A DNA stretch of 64,000 nucleotides from Hermatobates lingyangjiaoensis (Eukaryota; Arthropoda; Insecta; Hemiptera; Hermatobatidae), in the NCBI GenBank assembly GCA_026182355.1, contig JAPFBL010000001.1, positions 1,922,001-1,986,000 of the forward strand, in the 5' to 3' direction. Below the pieces are notes generated by a model, which had not been told where the DNA came from, made no database searches, and worked only from the letters and a program-made list of their open reading frames with translations. This document shows, piece after piece, positions 37,681-48,500 of this stretch. A program made the position numbers and the translations under genes. Positions within the stretch are counted from its first letter, which is position 1. Every line of letters starts with the position of its first letter.

Positions 37681-38209
37681 GCCCACGGGACTCCTTTTAA
37701 GCTGATATTTTAATCATTGTATTAATCATAGTTGAATAGAAGTGCTACACAGTTTCTTAACGTTCAATTTCAACCATTACTCACGAGAAAGCTTTGTTAT
37801 TCGTTCCAAATAATATGTACTGTCTTACACGTTGCTTCGCCATTTCAGCCATCGGAGATATTTGATTCGCAAGCGGTTTCCGGCACAGCTCCTACATTAA
37901 GTCCGACACGCTTACACACTTAGTCATAAAAAACAGGTTGTGGCAATGAAACACTTTGCTTTACTCAAGCGAACTCAGGAATCAAATTGGCTGCGTCAAA
38001 CTAATTAACAGACTCCTTCATTTCTATTAATAGATAATTCAAACCACCTAATAAAAAATTCAATTTATTACTATGCTAAAATTTTTCACTGTATTCTGAA
38101 GAGTTATGCTGCAAAATATTTTAAATTAAGAGTTAAGGGTCAGGTCCAATCTTACTGTATACTAGTCACAATTGCTTACTCCCTAATTTATATAGATTTA
38201 TAATCTCGC

Positions 38210-38425
38210 ACAACTAATTGTTGTCTATATATATATATTATTACATTATTAATGTATTCCTCAATAATAATATTATAAAATATAATATTTTATAATAATA
38301 TATACTTTAGATATTTATAAAAATCTAATATATATATAACATACAATATTATCATATCAATATATATATATATATCATACAATATTATCATATCAATATA
38401 TATATATATATTTATATATATAGTT
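38210..38425. repeat. TA-rich low-complexity with a short tandem duplication
   Basis: Within TA-rich sequence, ATACAATATTATCATATCAA followed by (TA)n is repeated (about 38341 and 38379). Confidence 0.8.
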
Positions 38426-38439
38426 AACACATGAAAGAG

Positions 38440-38882
38440 AAAAAACAAATAAAGACACACACAAAAGACTCACAACGATATTTCGACAGTCGTCGTCATC
38501 GGGTAGAAGTAGTCCCTTTGAGTAGCTGAAGCTAACTGAGTGGTAGGCCGAATGCAAACGAACACGCACGCACTCTGCCGGCTGCCCTAGGTAAGCTACT
38601 AACTACAGAGAGAAAAATAACTAAAAAGGACAAATAAAAGCAAATAAAAATAACAGAAGGAGAAGAATAGTAAATGAAGCAATAAACAAATTAAAAAAAA
38701 TAATAAAAAAAAAAAAAAAAAAAAAGAAATTAAATTAACGGTACAAGTTGAGGCCAGGAGGAGAGCGAGCTTTGAGAAGACAGATAATTGCCTCCTCTGA
38801 AGCTCTTAAAGTAACCCGAGAAGACTGAACAGGGATATGATTAAGGACTTGGACCCGGAAGCAGTGATTAAAATTTTATCAT
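38440..38882 (-). mobile_element. PLE family B 3' part, minus strand
   Basis: On the minus strand from about 38880, a frame reads C-F-R-V-Q-V-L...V-T-L-R-A-S-E-E-A-I-I-C-L-L-K-A-R-S and ends N-L-Y-R-stop (near 38737), the C-terminus of the family-B endonuclease. An A-rich/T-rich spacer and a tail with CCGATGACGACGACTGTCG plus AAATATC (near 38483-38505) follow. Confidence 0.75.
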
Positions 38883-38968
38883 TTAATGACTGATTTTGTA
38901 CCAATCTTGTGTACTAATACACTTGCCCTATTGGAAACTGTGAAGTCCAAAAGCATTCGTATATAGGA

Positions 38969-39217
38969 ATGACGACCACTACATTATCCCACCGTCTGAC
39001 TATGCACCTTGGAGCTGGAGCAATACGTGAACACACAACTATAATGCACAAACAACAACTCTCTAGAAAGATTCTCACGGATAACACCAAAATACTCAGA
39101 CTTGAACAAGATCAAAAGAGATTGCAATTATTGGAAGCACTTCTGATTCTGGATAAAAAGCCTAAATTAAACCAGCAGCAGACAAGTAGCACACGTCAGC
39201 TCAAACTGCTAGGTTGA
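38969..39217 (+). pseudogene. PLE-A GIY-YIG endonuclease fragment
   Basis: 82 codons, the C-terminal part of the endonuclease: L-S-H-R-L-T-M-H, then L-L-E-A-L-L-I-L-D-K-K-P-K-L-N. The frame extends upstream to about 38915 through Y-I-G but meets a stop there. RT is absent. Non-autonomous remnant. Confidence 0.75.
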
Positions 39218-39220
39218 ATG

Positions 39221-39238
39221 CCCCCCCCCCCCCCCCCA
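39221..39238. repeat. Poly-C tract
   Basis: A run of about 17-18 C right after the stop codon of the PLE-A fragment. Confidence 0.95.
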
Positions 39239-39404
39239 ATCCTAACTTTAAGTTGTTCTTTATCCATCCTTGTAATGTATTCAATGTTAAATGTTCCTAG
39301 TGGTAGACTTAGTGATATTTATTTTCTAGTGACCAATTTTATTTAACTTACTGTTATGTTTACATACTTGTTCCATGAAAATAGTTTTGTTTTGTGACGT
39401 TTTA

Positions 39405-39455
39405 TAATAATTTCTGATGATGGTTGGAGACAACCGAAACATGTCATGTTATGTT
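39405..39455 (+). ncRNA. Hammerhead-ribozyme-like motif, best core in the window
   Basis: CTGATGA (39414-39420), extra T, GGTTG-GAGA-CAACC stem-loop (39422-39435), GAAAC, AT, GTC (to 39445). Upstream ATAATTT can pair partly with downstream ATGTTAT for stem I. All catalytic core bases are present; the single extra base before stem II is the only deviation. It resembles the minimal hammerheads reported in PLEs. Confidence 0.6.
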
Positions 39456-39605
39456 ATGTTAATCATTAAATATTGATGGCTTACCAGAGTTTCGTTCAAA
39501 TAATCCACCAGCTAAATCAAAACGATTTAAAATTAGCAAGGAAATATGAAAAACTGCTCAAAAAAAAAAGGTATGTTTAATTAAGGCAATTCAGTTTAAC
39601 ACAAT

Positions 39606-39628
39606 ACATATATATATATATATATATG
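39606..39628. repeat. (TA)n microsatellite
   Basis: TA array at the junction of PLE-A and PLE-B pieces. Confidence 0.9.
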
Positions 39629-39951
39629 TTCCTTCTGATACATCTTGCACTTCTTGTAACTGCGTTTACCGTTTGGAGTGTACTCGATGTGATGCTTTTT
39701 ACGTTGGCTTGGCTTCAACCAAGCTGAGCCTGCGTATGAACAGTCACAGGGCGTCCGTTGGTCAGCGCAGAGACCTACCCATAGCTATCCATGCTAATTC
39801 CCATGACCTCCCTTTCAATGATTGTTTCAGGGTACAAATCCTCAAACAAATCCCCGAGTCTAATTCCCATGTCACCCTTAGAGCTTCCGAAGAGGCATTC
39901 ATATGCCTCCTTGGGGCTCGTTCTCCTCCTGGTCTCAACCTGTACCGTTAA

Positions 39952-39990
<39 letters not shown>

Positions 39991-40279
39991 TTATTATTAT
40001 TATTATTATTATTTTATTATTATTATTTATTTTTTATTATTATTATTTCGTATTTTATATATTTTTTATCTTGTTTTCTAAATAAATATTGGAGGGATTT
40101 CTATTTTTCCTCTCCTCCGCTGGGGAGCAGCATTGCGGTGGTTCCACGAGTTACTCTGGAGGCCAGTAGAAGTTTGCTTCTCAACGCGAGTACTTCGCAC
40201 TTCTTCCCGATGACGACGGATGTCGAAATATCGAAGTGAGTTCTGTAGTGTCTTTCTGTGTTCTTTTATATGTGTTAAA

Positions 40280-40280
<1 letters not shown>
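39629..40280 (+). mobile_element. PLE family B 3' part, plus strand
   Basis: Endonuclease C-terminus, (TTA)n-rich spacer (39958-40060), then a tail with CCGATGACGACGGATGTCG plus AAATATC (hammerhead-like, about 40196-40235), ending in GTGTTAAAG next to a TA array (40280-40332). Starts abruptly at the TA array on its left. Confidence 0.8.
39673..39951 (+). pseudogene. PLE-B GIY-YIG endonuclease fragment
   Basis: 92 codons open: F-Y-V-G-L-A, L-R-M-N-S-H-R-A-S-V-G-Q, I-A-I-H-A-N-S-H, V-T-L-R-A-S-E-E-A, ending N-L-Y-R. Close to the 21.9-22.9 kb copy and to the inverted fragment at 38.8 kb. RT and linker are missing, so it is a dead 3' remnant, though the domain has no internal stop. Confidence 0.8.

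Positions 40281-40332
<52 letters not shown>
40281..40332. repeat. (TA)n microsatellite
   Basis: Long pure TA array bordering the PLE-B tail. Confidence 0.95.
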
Positions 40333-40334
<2 letters not shown>

Positions 40335-40361
40335 AATTCACATACACACGTGAAATAACAA

Positions 40362-40480
40362 TGAATGATCAAACCACAATATGAAGTCAGTTGGGTTTTT
40401 GACTCTGACGAAGACTGCTTGTGACGGTTGAAAGATGTTAGTGTTGTTTTCCCATTTTATATTGTGGTTTGATCATTTAT
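40362..40480 (+). mobile_element. PLE family E tail pair
   Basis: Flanked by inverted arms ATGATCAAACCACAATAT (40365-40382) and its complement (about 40459-40476). Inside is CTGACGA (40405-40411), one base, GACTG-loop-CGGTT, GAAAGATG: the hammerhead-like unit with TC changed to TG at the expected cleavage site. Confidence 0.75.
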
Positions 40481-41840
40481 ATATATATATGAAGTTCGTG
40501 AGTTTGTTTGTTTTGTTTGTTAACCCATTTTCCGTGAAGTTACAGACCTGAAATTATTATAATCTTTATATTTGTAGTGATTAGCTTTGTTGAAGTTGTA
40601 TTACATAATAACAAATCGTTTTAGGGGCTCAGGGTTGCTCATTAATTTTTCATTAAGGGGTCAGCCTGTAATATATAAAAACTATTACATTCGAGGTTAA
40701 AAATGAATAATTGTAGATACAAACTTGAACAGAACTGTCTTATAAAATACGAATGTTCTAAGATAATATTATAAAGACACATTCTTGTAATTAATGTTAT
40801 TTTATGTTGGGTAAATTAATTGAATATTTCTATTTACAAGTTTTGTTTGTTTTAAATATACGTATTTGATTGTGTATATAACTTGAATTGATGCTTTACT
40901 TATTTAAACCATAAAATAAATGTTTTTTTTTTACTTTTAAATGATTTTTATTTTGCGAAATATACACTCTGTGTATATATCTTGAAGCATGTTAAGAATA
41001 CTATATCAAAAGCTTAGGCCATATAAGAATCTGTTTCCGTGCCTTAATAACATGAAACAACAATTAAAATTATCCCTGTCAATCATGTTCAGTGAATTAA
41101 TTTCAATACCTATTGTTATAATTCTGAGTGACACAAAGGGTCACAGGTAATCTAGTATTTTATAAAATAAAATAATAACATATTATTTGCATGTAGCCTA
41201 CATTAACTGATATTTATACATCACAATCACCATAATTAGGTAAAGGTATATTTATTTCTGAAATCCAAACATCATGATAATGACACCTATTTTGACAAAT
41301 ATTAATTGCTAATCGATAAGAGGAAAGGAAAAGCTGCATAAAATTTTGCAAGATAACAAGAAGTATTGTAAACAAAGAAATTTACGATGATGTACATTTA
41401 CTTTTTAATATTAGAATTCGCATAGTAATTTAAAATATATATGTTTCAATTTAAATGTGTTGCTTTCATTCATTTCAATTTAAACCCCAGGTGTTTAACT
41501 GCTGTAGTATACCAATAAAAGTAGATTACTTGTGGCTGGAAACTTGGAAAGGAAAAAGAGCAAACATGGTATACATCCAAATAACCCACTATTATAAAAA
41601 TTGCTAATTTAGAGTTGTAAATGTTAATAATTGCAAAATATTTTTAATGGAGTTACAATTAATTTTAGTTCAAACTCCACCTGTGTGTTAGTTACTTCAT
41701 CCAGTGACTATCTGACTACTTTTCCAGCTCATGACTAAAATCATTAAAAACTATGACTAACAAGACCACATAACCGCGAATATGACATAATTACTGTATA
41801 GGCTAACTCAATATCTGACATGAATTACTGACATTCCAAG
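40481..41840. other. AT-rich intergenic DNA
   Basis: No supported gene or repeat. Confidence 0.4.
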
Positions 41841-41844
41841 TTAT

Positions 41845-41950
41845 AGTAGCACAGTAATCTAGCAGTAGAAGGCCTCTGGTCTAGAACTGCTAGTTACGAC
41901 GTGCACTATAGTGCGCGGTTATATTCGTTGGTCGTTGGTGTGTTATTCAA
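41845..41950 (+). repeat. Unclassified dispersed repeat, copy 2
   Basis: Partner of the copy at 1.7 kb, with the palindromic core GTGCACTATAGTGCGC and the shared TTGGTCGTTGGT end. Same strand. Confidence 0.5.
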
Positions 41951-42714
41951 ATATCAAACTTAAAGATTTCTAAAATAGTATAATGGTGAGAAGAAATATT
42001 AGGATAGTTTTTAGATTTTTTAGGGATTTAAAGTAAGTGTTTAAGGTTTTAATATTTTTAAAAAAAGGGAAATTTGTTTTAATAATACTATTTTTCAACC
42101 GTTATATCAAATAAGAAACTGACAATTTATTAGAATGAACCGTTAAAAATTGCAAACTAAAGTATTAAAATGTAAAATTGCTTAAACAGTTGATTAAAAA
42201 ATTTTATTCCTTGCAACTACAGGGTGCCTTAGTTAATTATGATATTAATTAAACTGTTAATATATGGTAATATTTTAAAATTAATTTGTTTGTTATTTTT
42301 AATTATTTGTTCTCTATTTATCACAATAGCTGACTGTATATATCTGACGATTAATTCTTTTTAATTTATTCTTGGGTCGTGCCTGATACATGAGTTAGTA
42401 AAAAAAAGTATAAAAACAAATTTGTTACATAGTAGATTCCAAAAGTTGTGAACTTCTTTAATAAACTAAAGAAAAAAATCTTATGAGTTAATTATTAAAA
42501 AATCAAACATCAAATTATGATTAATTAAAATTACACTTCAATTTTTCAATAAAATTGGTAAAACTGTGAAATAATTGGTAGTGATATGTTAAAGTTTTTA
42601 AAATTGATTAATTGGTTTAATTTCTAACGAATTGTTTTAACATAAATATAATTCATTACAGACATGCAAGTTTTGCAAATTTTAATTATTTAATAGGAGG
42701 TTTTACGAGAGAAA

Positions 42715-43110
42715 TTGTTAAGTGCCTACTTGTCCATGGGTTTGATTTGTTAGGCGCTTGGGCTATGAGAGAGACTACGTGATAACGCAGCTGATATGGG
42801 TTCTTTTGTAAAGGCAGCGTTTTGTTCAGTGGGCCAAACTAAATGATATAATTAAACGAGGGGCTAAAAAGCGATAAGACAAGCTAGGCTAATTGACAAA
42901 TGTATGTGACAAGGCCTTGAGTTCGAGAAGCGAATGGTTTATAGGTGCTTGTGAGCATGCGCGTTCGTTCTCGCAATTAATCATTGCATTATTGTGAAGG
43001 GAACAGCGTTTTGCACTCGGTGGGTATGCAAATAGGGAAGCGAAAAAACGCGCCCGCCGGCCTGTCCACGACGAGTCGACTGGCCACAATGTTGATTCGC
43101 TCGGCCCTTA
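42715..43110. promoter_or_regulatory. Strong candidate regulatory island
   Basis: About 400 bp with 43021-43080 at 36/60 G+C. It holds a perfect octamer ATGCAAAT (43026-43033), a CAGCTG E-box (42788-42793), CAATTAATCATTGC and a GCATGCGCG motif. ORFs on both strands do not resemble proteins. 41951-42714 and 43111-44330 are AT-rich without features. Confidence 0.5.
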
Positions 43111-44339
43111 TCTTGTTTCAGCCTGTTTCAACCAGTTTTCAAACATTCTCATTCACTGATTCCATTTGCTGTATTAAATTCCTTTAACACGATAAATTTA
43201 TCACCCTTAATTTATCTAGCCTTCTACTTTTCAATCGTGTATTTTATTATCCACTAGACTTTTTTAGAACACAAAAAAAGTAACAAAAACCTATAAAATC
43301 TAAAGTATAAATTTATATTTTACTTCCGAAGCTCTTTAAACATATGTTTATCTACAAAGATAACAATAACAGGCATTTTGTGATATTTTTTTATCTAAAT
43401 ATAACATCGAATTTGTTGTAAATTAAAAAAAAAAAGAATAGAACCGTAAATATCCAGTCTGAACCTAATAATTTTACCAATTTATTTTTCAGCAAATAAT
43501 TTATATTAATTGCTATCACAAAACTTACTGTGTAAAATTCTTAAAAATTGAACTTTTATAAATATTTCTCTTTTCTCAGTATTATTTTAGTTCTACTTTG
43601 ATATTACTATGTCACTGTCATAATGAACATTTACCTATAATCTAAAATGTATATCTAAATAGATTGATTAGCATGGATTTTATACTTTTTTATTTGATCC
43701 ACATTATCTATTCTAGAAATCTAGGTGCAAACATAACATAAAATACGCTAAGCGACTTGACTTCAATGTGCCAGTTTGAGAACATATCTTTCGCTTCATC
43801 TTCTATTCTGATCATTTCTTGAAAACTTTCTTGTTATTCGAAATATAACTCGTTGGAAGAGTTTTTTTTTCAGATCTATATTCTTGTTAGAGATAAGATA
43901 AGAAAAATAATCTAGTTTTTGTTCACTTATAGTTGTTGTTAAGTCCGGTTGGACCACCGTTTAGGTGTTTTAAATGAAAGCTGCTGCATACATTTTGAAA
44001 TATCTCAATAAAAACTTGTGACTCTATATGTAGATATAAATAATATATAACATAAGGGTTGGCACAAAAGCAGCCAATACTCAGAACCACTGCTATTAAA
44101 TAGTTGCCACTCTCCTTATGTCAGGAAGGCTATATTTAGATCCCTTTAATTCATATTTATCAAATGTTTAACAAAGTAATGATGTAGATTCCAACTAAAA
44201 CATTTAAAGAGTAATTTATAACAACGCAGCTATTCCTTCCCTTTTATTCAAAGTCGAATTTTATCCCATTTAGTTATCTCTGTGATTGGTACTTTAACTT
44301 TATGAGCCCGTGAAAATCAAAGTAATTCATCCTTTTCTG

Positions 44340-45320
44340 GTAGGACTGCACTTAAGTTTTCGGATGCTTTTAAGTTTAGCACTGTTATTAAAATTTATTC
44401 CTTTTTTGTGATCTATATTTTCAATTTCACTAATCTATAATCAGTTGCTTTCTCATGAGAAATCTCCAAGTCTGATGAGTATCTTTTTTCATATCTCTTC
44501 CAAGTCGTTTAATCCTGTTAAGGGTATGCAATAAATGGACGTCGTAGTTGTTAACCTTAAGCTATTATGGAGCGAGACCTTCCTTCACTTCCTTTTTCAA
44601 CAATATTTCTCACCCTGTCCATGTAACATTTTTCATCCTCTTTCCGCAATCACGTCTGTCAACCAGATTGAAGTCAGTGTGTTGCTTTCTAAGTCAATTT
44701 GACTGAGCCTGTGCATAAATGGTCACCGCAGCAATCTATTTATAGCTGTCCGTACAAAATTTCACAGTAACAGATTTAATTACTGTTTCTATGTTCATAT
44801 TCTTCAGCAGATGCTTCAGCAGTTTTCTTAATAGCTTAAAAAGAAGTATATATTAACCTCTTTAAACCAGTTTCGCTCCAGGACCCAATTTTCATCACCT
44901 TTTTTCCTAAATTATTATGTATATTGTCAATTATCTTAAATTAAATAATTTATTTATTTATTAATTCTTTAGCGTTTGCTATTATTATTATATGTATTTA
45001 CTATACTATTATTAATATTATTCGATACAATTATTCACTATTATTAATTCTTGATTTATGCTTTATTATGTCTACATGTCTCATCGCTATCCCTATATTT
45101 CAATGTCTCTTTTTTTCTCCTCCCTTGGTCTCAAAACGATAATAAGTCAAAACCATAGACTAACTGTTTGTCAAACAGTACTTTGCTTGTACAGAGCTGA
45201 CCATTCCTCTCCTGATGACTTCAATACGCAACGTATTTGAAATATTCCAGTGATTCCGTTCAATCAGTACTTCAGGTACTTCTCTATGTGTTCCTTTCAA
45301 AATATTTAGTCTGTTACTTA
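44340..45320 (+). mobile_element. Heavily decayed PLE family B
   Basis: Recognisable by alignment to the 22-23 kb copy: CTTAAGTTTTCGGATGC (thumb/linker side), GGACGTCGTAGTTGTTAACC (C-rich knuckle), CTGAGCCTGTGCATAAATGG (L-S-L-C-I-N-G), then a T/A spacer. Around 45203-45245 is CTGATGACTTCAATACGC...GAAATATTC (hammerhead-like). Many frameshifts; older than the other B copies. Confidence 0.65.

Positions 45321-45346
<26 letters not shown>
45321..45346. repeat. (TA)n microsatellite
   Basis: TA array after the decayed PLE-B tail. Confidence 0.9.
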
Positions 45347-45355
<9 letters not shown>

Positions 45356-45433
45356 TTATTATCTTGTTCCTTATTGATCTTTTATCTTTTCTTTACATGA
45401 ACCTTTACTAATTCATTTAATCTATTAATACCA

Positions 45434-45640
45434 TTGACTATCTCATCGATTTTGTTTAACATGTCACTTGGCCAACTCCTTTTCCAGTTGAATCCTGTTA
45501 GCAGGAGGTTAGTTCGTAGGATTGAATTTCTCAGTCTAAAGATCGTGAATGCCGAGACTGCGGTTAATTTTAATGATAACTGTTTGAAAGAGGATCTGCT
45601 GCCTATTTATACCAAAATATATATATATCTAAAGACATAA
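45434..45640 (+). pseudogene. PLE family C N-terminal ORF fragment
   Basis: 68 codons: L-L-F-Q-L-N-P..., R-R-I-E-F-L..., A-V-N-F-N-D-N-C-L-K-E-D-L-L-P-I-Y-T-K-I-Y-I. The last block matches the conserved PLE N-terminus (...F...C...LLP.YT...). Similar frames lie at 47.8, 57.2 and 58.3 kb. Translation ends soon after the TATATATAT that encodes I-Y-I. Confidence 0.65.
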
Positions 45641-46011
45641 AAATCTCTTCCATATTATCTTAATTGTCAAGACATTGAAGTTCTGTTTCAGTTTTTTAAA
45701 CTTGATTATATATATATTTGTCTTACTTCATACTTCTAACGTTTGTTTAGTAAAGTTATTTGGTTTCTTTTCACTCTCCTTGTGTAATGTGACAATACTC
45801 CAATGAGCGTTGGCGTCCACACACCAACACCATACGTTTGTGTCAGTTGGCCGGTGTCACATAGCAGAACAATTTATATTACTGTTAATTTTATTTATTT
45901 ATTTTATTTTATTTATTTATCCGTCACTTCTACCATAAGTTGACGGATTCTGATGTCTTCATATCATTATCTTTTGGAGTTTGTAGTCCAGTTGGACAAA
46001 TTTGTTTTGGT

Positions 46012-46012
<1 letters not shown>
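45641..46012. other. Mixed AT-rich DNA, possible element end
   Basis: At 45788-45866 a stretch with GTCCACACACCAACACC and TTGGCCGGTGTCACA has short inverted pieces (TGTGACA / TGTCACA), but no family is assigned. Confidence 0.25.
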
Positions 46013-46014
<2 letters not shown>

Positions 46015-46071
<57 letters not shown>

Positions 46072-46085
46072 TATATATATATATG
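46015..46085. repeat. (TA)n microsatellite
   Basis: Long TA array left of a solo PLE-B tail. Confidence 0.95.
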
Positions 46086-46086
46086 T

Positions 46087-46231
46087 GTGGTGGTTCCACG
46101 AGTTACTCTGGAGGCCAGTAGCAGTTTGCTTCTCAACGCGAGTACTTCGCACCTCTTCCCGATGACGACGGATGTCGAAATATCGAACTGAGTTCTGTAG
46201 TGTCTTTCTGTGTTCTTTTCTATGTGTTAAA

Positions 46232-46232
<1 letters not shown>
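46087..46232 (+). mobile_element. Solo PLE-B tail between two TA arrays
   Basis: About 145 bp nearly identical to 40131-40278 (GGTGGTTCCACGAG ... GTGTTAAAGT), including the CCGATGACGACGGATGTCG hammerhead-like motif. TA arrays lie on both sides (46015-46085 and 46233-46277). No coding part. Confidence 0.8.

Positions 46233-46277
<45 letters not shown>
46233..46277. repeat. (TA)n microsatellite
   Basis: TA array right of the solo tail. Confidence 0.95.
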
Positions 46278-46282
<5 letters not shown>

Positions 46283-46364
46283 TCAAAATTCAAGAAGAGT
46301 AATACACAGAGTTAATAAACACACTTACAAACTCTTACTATATATATATATATAAACACTAATA

Positions 46365-46545
46365 AATTCTCGACCGTGTGACAGATATACAACTAAAAAA
46401 TGATAGATCGGGATGCGGATTGTAGGCCTTTGGAAAATGATTTTAAATAAAATAGAAACGTCGGCAATGAGAGTTTGAATTGAAAGTGGAAGAAACTGAC
46501 CGCATCCCGATCTATAATTTTTTAGTTATATATATATATATAATT
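46365..46545. mobile_element. PLE family C tail pair (inverted)
   Basis: ATAGATCGGGATGCGG (plus, about 46403) recurs inverted as CCGCATCCCGATCTAT (46500-46515). Between them, AGAAACGTCGGCAATGAGAG matches the reverse of the 35.46 and 57.33 kb tails. Confidence 0.55.
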
Positions 46546-46589
46546 AATAAACAAAATAAAATATATTTTATGATGTGAAAAAATCTCAG

Positions 46590-46745
46590 GGTATAGATTA
46601 GGTGTTGAGTGATTTATAATCTATTACGAGGTGTTGAGGGAGGTTGGCAGACATGAGGGATGATAAACGATGAGATTATTGCCCTCGATGAGCCTTTCGC
46701 CACCCGCCTGCCACACACAGCCCCTTTCTTATTCTATAAACCCCA
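46590..46745. promoter_or_regulatory. Candidate non-coding regulatory island
   Basis: Non-AT-rich block with GATAAACGATGAGATTATTG (GATTA homeodomain-type core) and TTTCGCCACCCGCCTGCC. Preceded by GAGTGATTTATAATC. No ORF. Confidence 0.4.
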
Positions 46746-47640
46746 TTTTCAGATTAAACGTTTTTCATAATAGACATTCTCCTCCTTATATTTAAATTTG
46801 CCTGTTATTTTTATGAGTACTGATTAATTTATCAATGAGTTTAATATAAATCACTGTGTAGCTACAAATGACATTATGTAGTTAACAACTGAATTGAGTA
46901 AACTAAAGCAGAACAAAAAATACTTCTATTCAACTTTAACAAAACTTAATATAAATTGAAATGGAAATATTCATAGTTCAATTCGAAATAATAAAATTCA
47001 GTAGCTAAAACGAATTTTACTTAGATATATTATGAAACGAGCAGTTAATCATTGTAATTAATTTATTGATAATTTTATGGCCAGCTTGTGTTTAAATATT
47101 TTTCTAAAGAAATGGAAATGTGAATCTTGTGTTTTGCTAATAAACAAGATAAATAAATTTTATAAATTTCGGAGCTATTTACATTACTCAATTGATCTCT
47201 TTTAGTGTTCATCATGATCACTAAATTGTGAGAATGCGTGAACAAACATCAAAAATATATATCACATACACACACACACACACACACACACTATATATAT
47301 ATATATATAGTAAACTAACTTTTATCAATATTGTAAAGAATATTTAATTAATCAATTTTATTAATCAACTAAATTTTGACAATTACGATGAAAATATAAT
47401 TGTACGTTGTTTATAACAATTGGTAATAAGTTATGAGAAGCTTATAAATACTTGTAAATTTGTACTCAAAAAAAGTAGGAAACAGTTTATCAATTTAAAC
47501 CGTTGTTTTAGTAATGTTAATGACAACCATAAAGCAAACGATAACCCAAAAATAGAATTATCAACACGATTTGAAAGGGAACTTTGTTTTTTCACAAAGT
47601 TCATGTAGTTCTATTAACATCTAAATTTTTATTCCTTTTA
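46746..47640. other. AT-rich DNA with a (CA)n-(TA)n repeat
   Basis: A compound microsatellite at about 47267-47309. A 62-codon frame at 47420 shows no family. Confidence 0.5.
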
Positions 47641-47694
47641 ATGTCTGTTTAACATTTGGAAAATTTTATTGTGTGAATTTAATCTGTTTAATAA

Positions 47695-47925
47695 TGATAT
47701 ATACCTGAAGATGATTTCTGAGAAAATCGAAAGCTTGTAAGTGTAAAAATATAATATTATTGATTAAGCTAAAAGATTATTTCTTTGATGTCTCTGGGAC
47801 AACTCCTCCATGAAATCACTCCCTACCAGAAAAAAACTAGTAAGAAAACTAGAGAAAACGAGCAAAAAAGTCGTAAATGCGGAAGCTGCCGTCTACTTTA
47901 ATAATATATATATATATATATATCA
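47695..47925 (+). mobile_element. PLE family C tail plus next-unit 5' end
   Basis: Tail with CCTGAAGATGATTTCTGAG then AAAATCGAAAGC (CTGANGA, one base, GATTT/AAATC stem, GAAAGC). From about 47770 there is a 5' PLE reading frame with V-V-N-A-E-A-A-V-Y-F-N-N, cut by a (TA)n array at about 47902. The same GCGGAAGCTGCCGTC text recurs at 58.3 kb. Confidence 0.6.
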
Positions 47926-48022
47926 TTGAACAAGAGTTTGATTTTTTATCCTGGAAAATTGACCAAACCCTGATTAGAGAACACACCTATTCTATCTAAC
48001 GGTCGATATATTATTGAATCTG

Positions 48023-48071
<49 letters not shown>

Positions 48072-48120
48072 ATTATATTATCTCTGACCAAACTCCAAGA
48101 AGAAGAAAAAGTTTTTATTA
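47926..48120. repeat. PLE tail scrap and (TA)n arrays
   Basis: GAACAAGAGTTTGATTTTTT resembles the reverse of the family-C tail at 57.32 kb. TA arrays lie at 47903-47922 and 48026-48075. Confidence 0.45.
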
Positions 48121-48195
48121 GTAAATTGTGGTCAAGAAAACCATACCTTCTATATTATATATATATTTATTTGTAATATCTACTCTAAAATGGGT

Positions 48196-48500
48196 AGCTG
48201 GGCCAGGGTAGCTCAGTGGCAGCGTGCTTGTCTTTGGACTGGTAGATCCGGGGATCAATACCCACTCTGGCTCCCAATTTATACATGCGGGAGGTGAAAA
48301 AATCTGGATACATCGTCTCTCAGAGAGGATTTTAAGCCTTCGATCCCGAGCCTGTACGATATCAGGTATTCGTTGAAGACTGATCTTAAATACATATGAG
48401 TCAACAGAATTATTGATTCCCAATGAGAATACATATTGGGTGGTATCACATAGATCCAATGTTCAGCCTGTCTATGTTCTCTCATGGGACTGCCTATTCA
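48196..48500 (+). mobile_element. tRNA-derived SINE, copy 2
   Basis: Good Pol III boxes: A-box GGTAGCTCAGTGGCAGCG (48207-48224) and B-box-like GGGATCAATACCC (48250-48262). The shared body follows (TGCGGGAGGTGAAAAAATCT, GAGCCTGTACGATATCAGG) and a 3' part with CAATGTTCAGCCTGT. Overlapping ORFs on the minus strand are incidental. Confidence 0.8.

Larger units (their letters stand above)
38900..39600 (+). mobile_element. PLE family A endonuclease, tail and next-unit 5' end
   Basis: GIY-YIG domain to 39217 (C-P-I-G-N-C..., S-Y-I-G-M-T-T-T-T-L-S-H-R-L-T-M-H), clearly related to 10840-11160. Then a C-run (39221-39238), a tail with a hammerhead-like motif, and from about 39485 a short frame (F-V-Q-I-I-H-Q-L-N-Q-N-D-L-K-L-A) resembling a PLE 5' end. 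It stops before a TA array at 39606. Same tail-to-head order as the copy at 9-11 kb. Confidence 0.75.

Noticed and set aside
42984..43187. Protein-coding exon in the 43.0 kb island
   Set aside because: Frames on both strands are open by composition; no homologous motif and no convincing splice sites.
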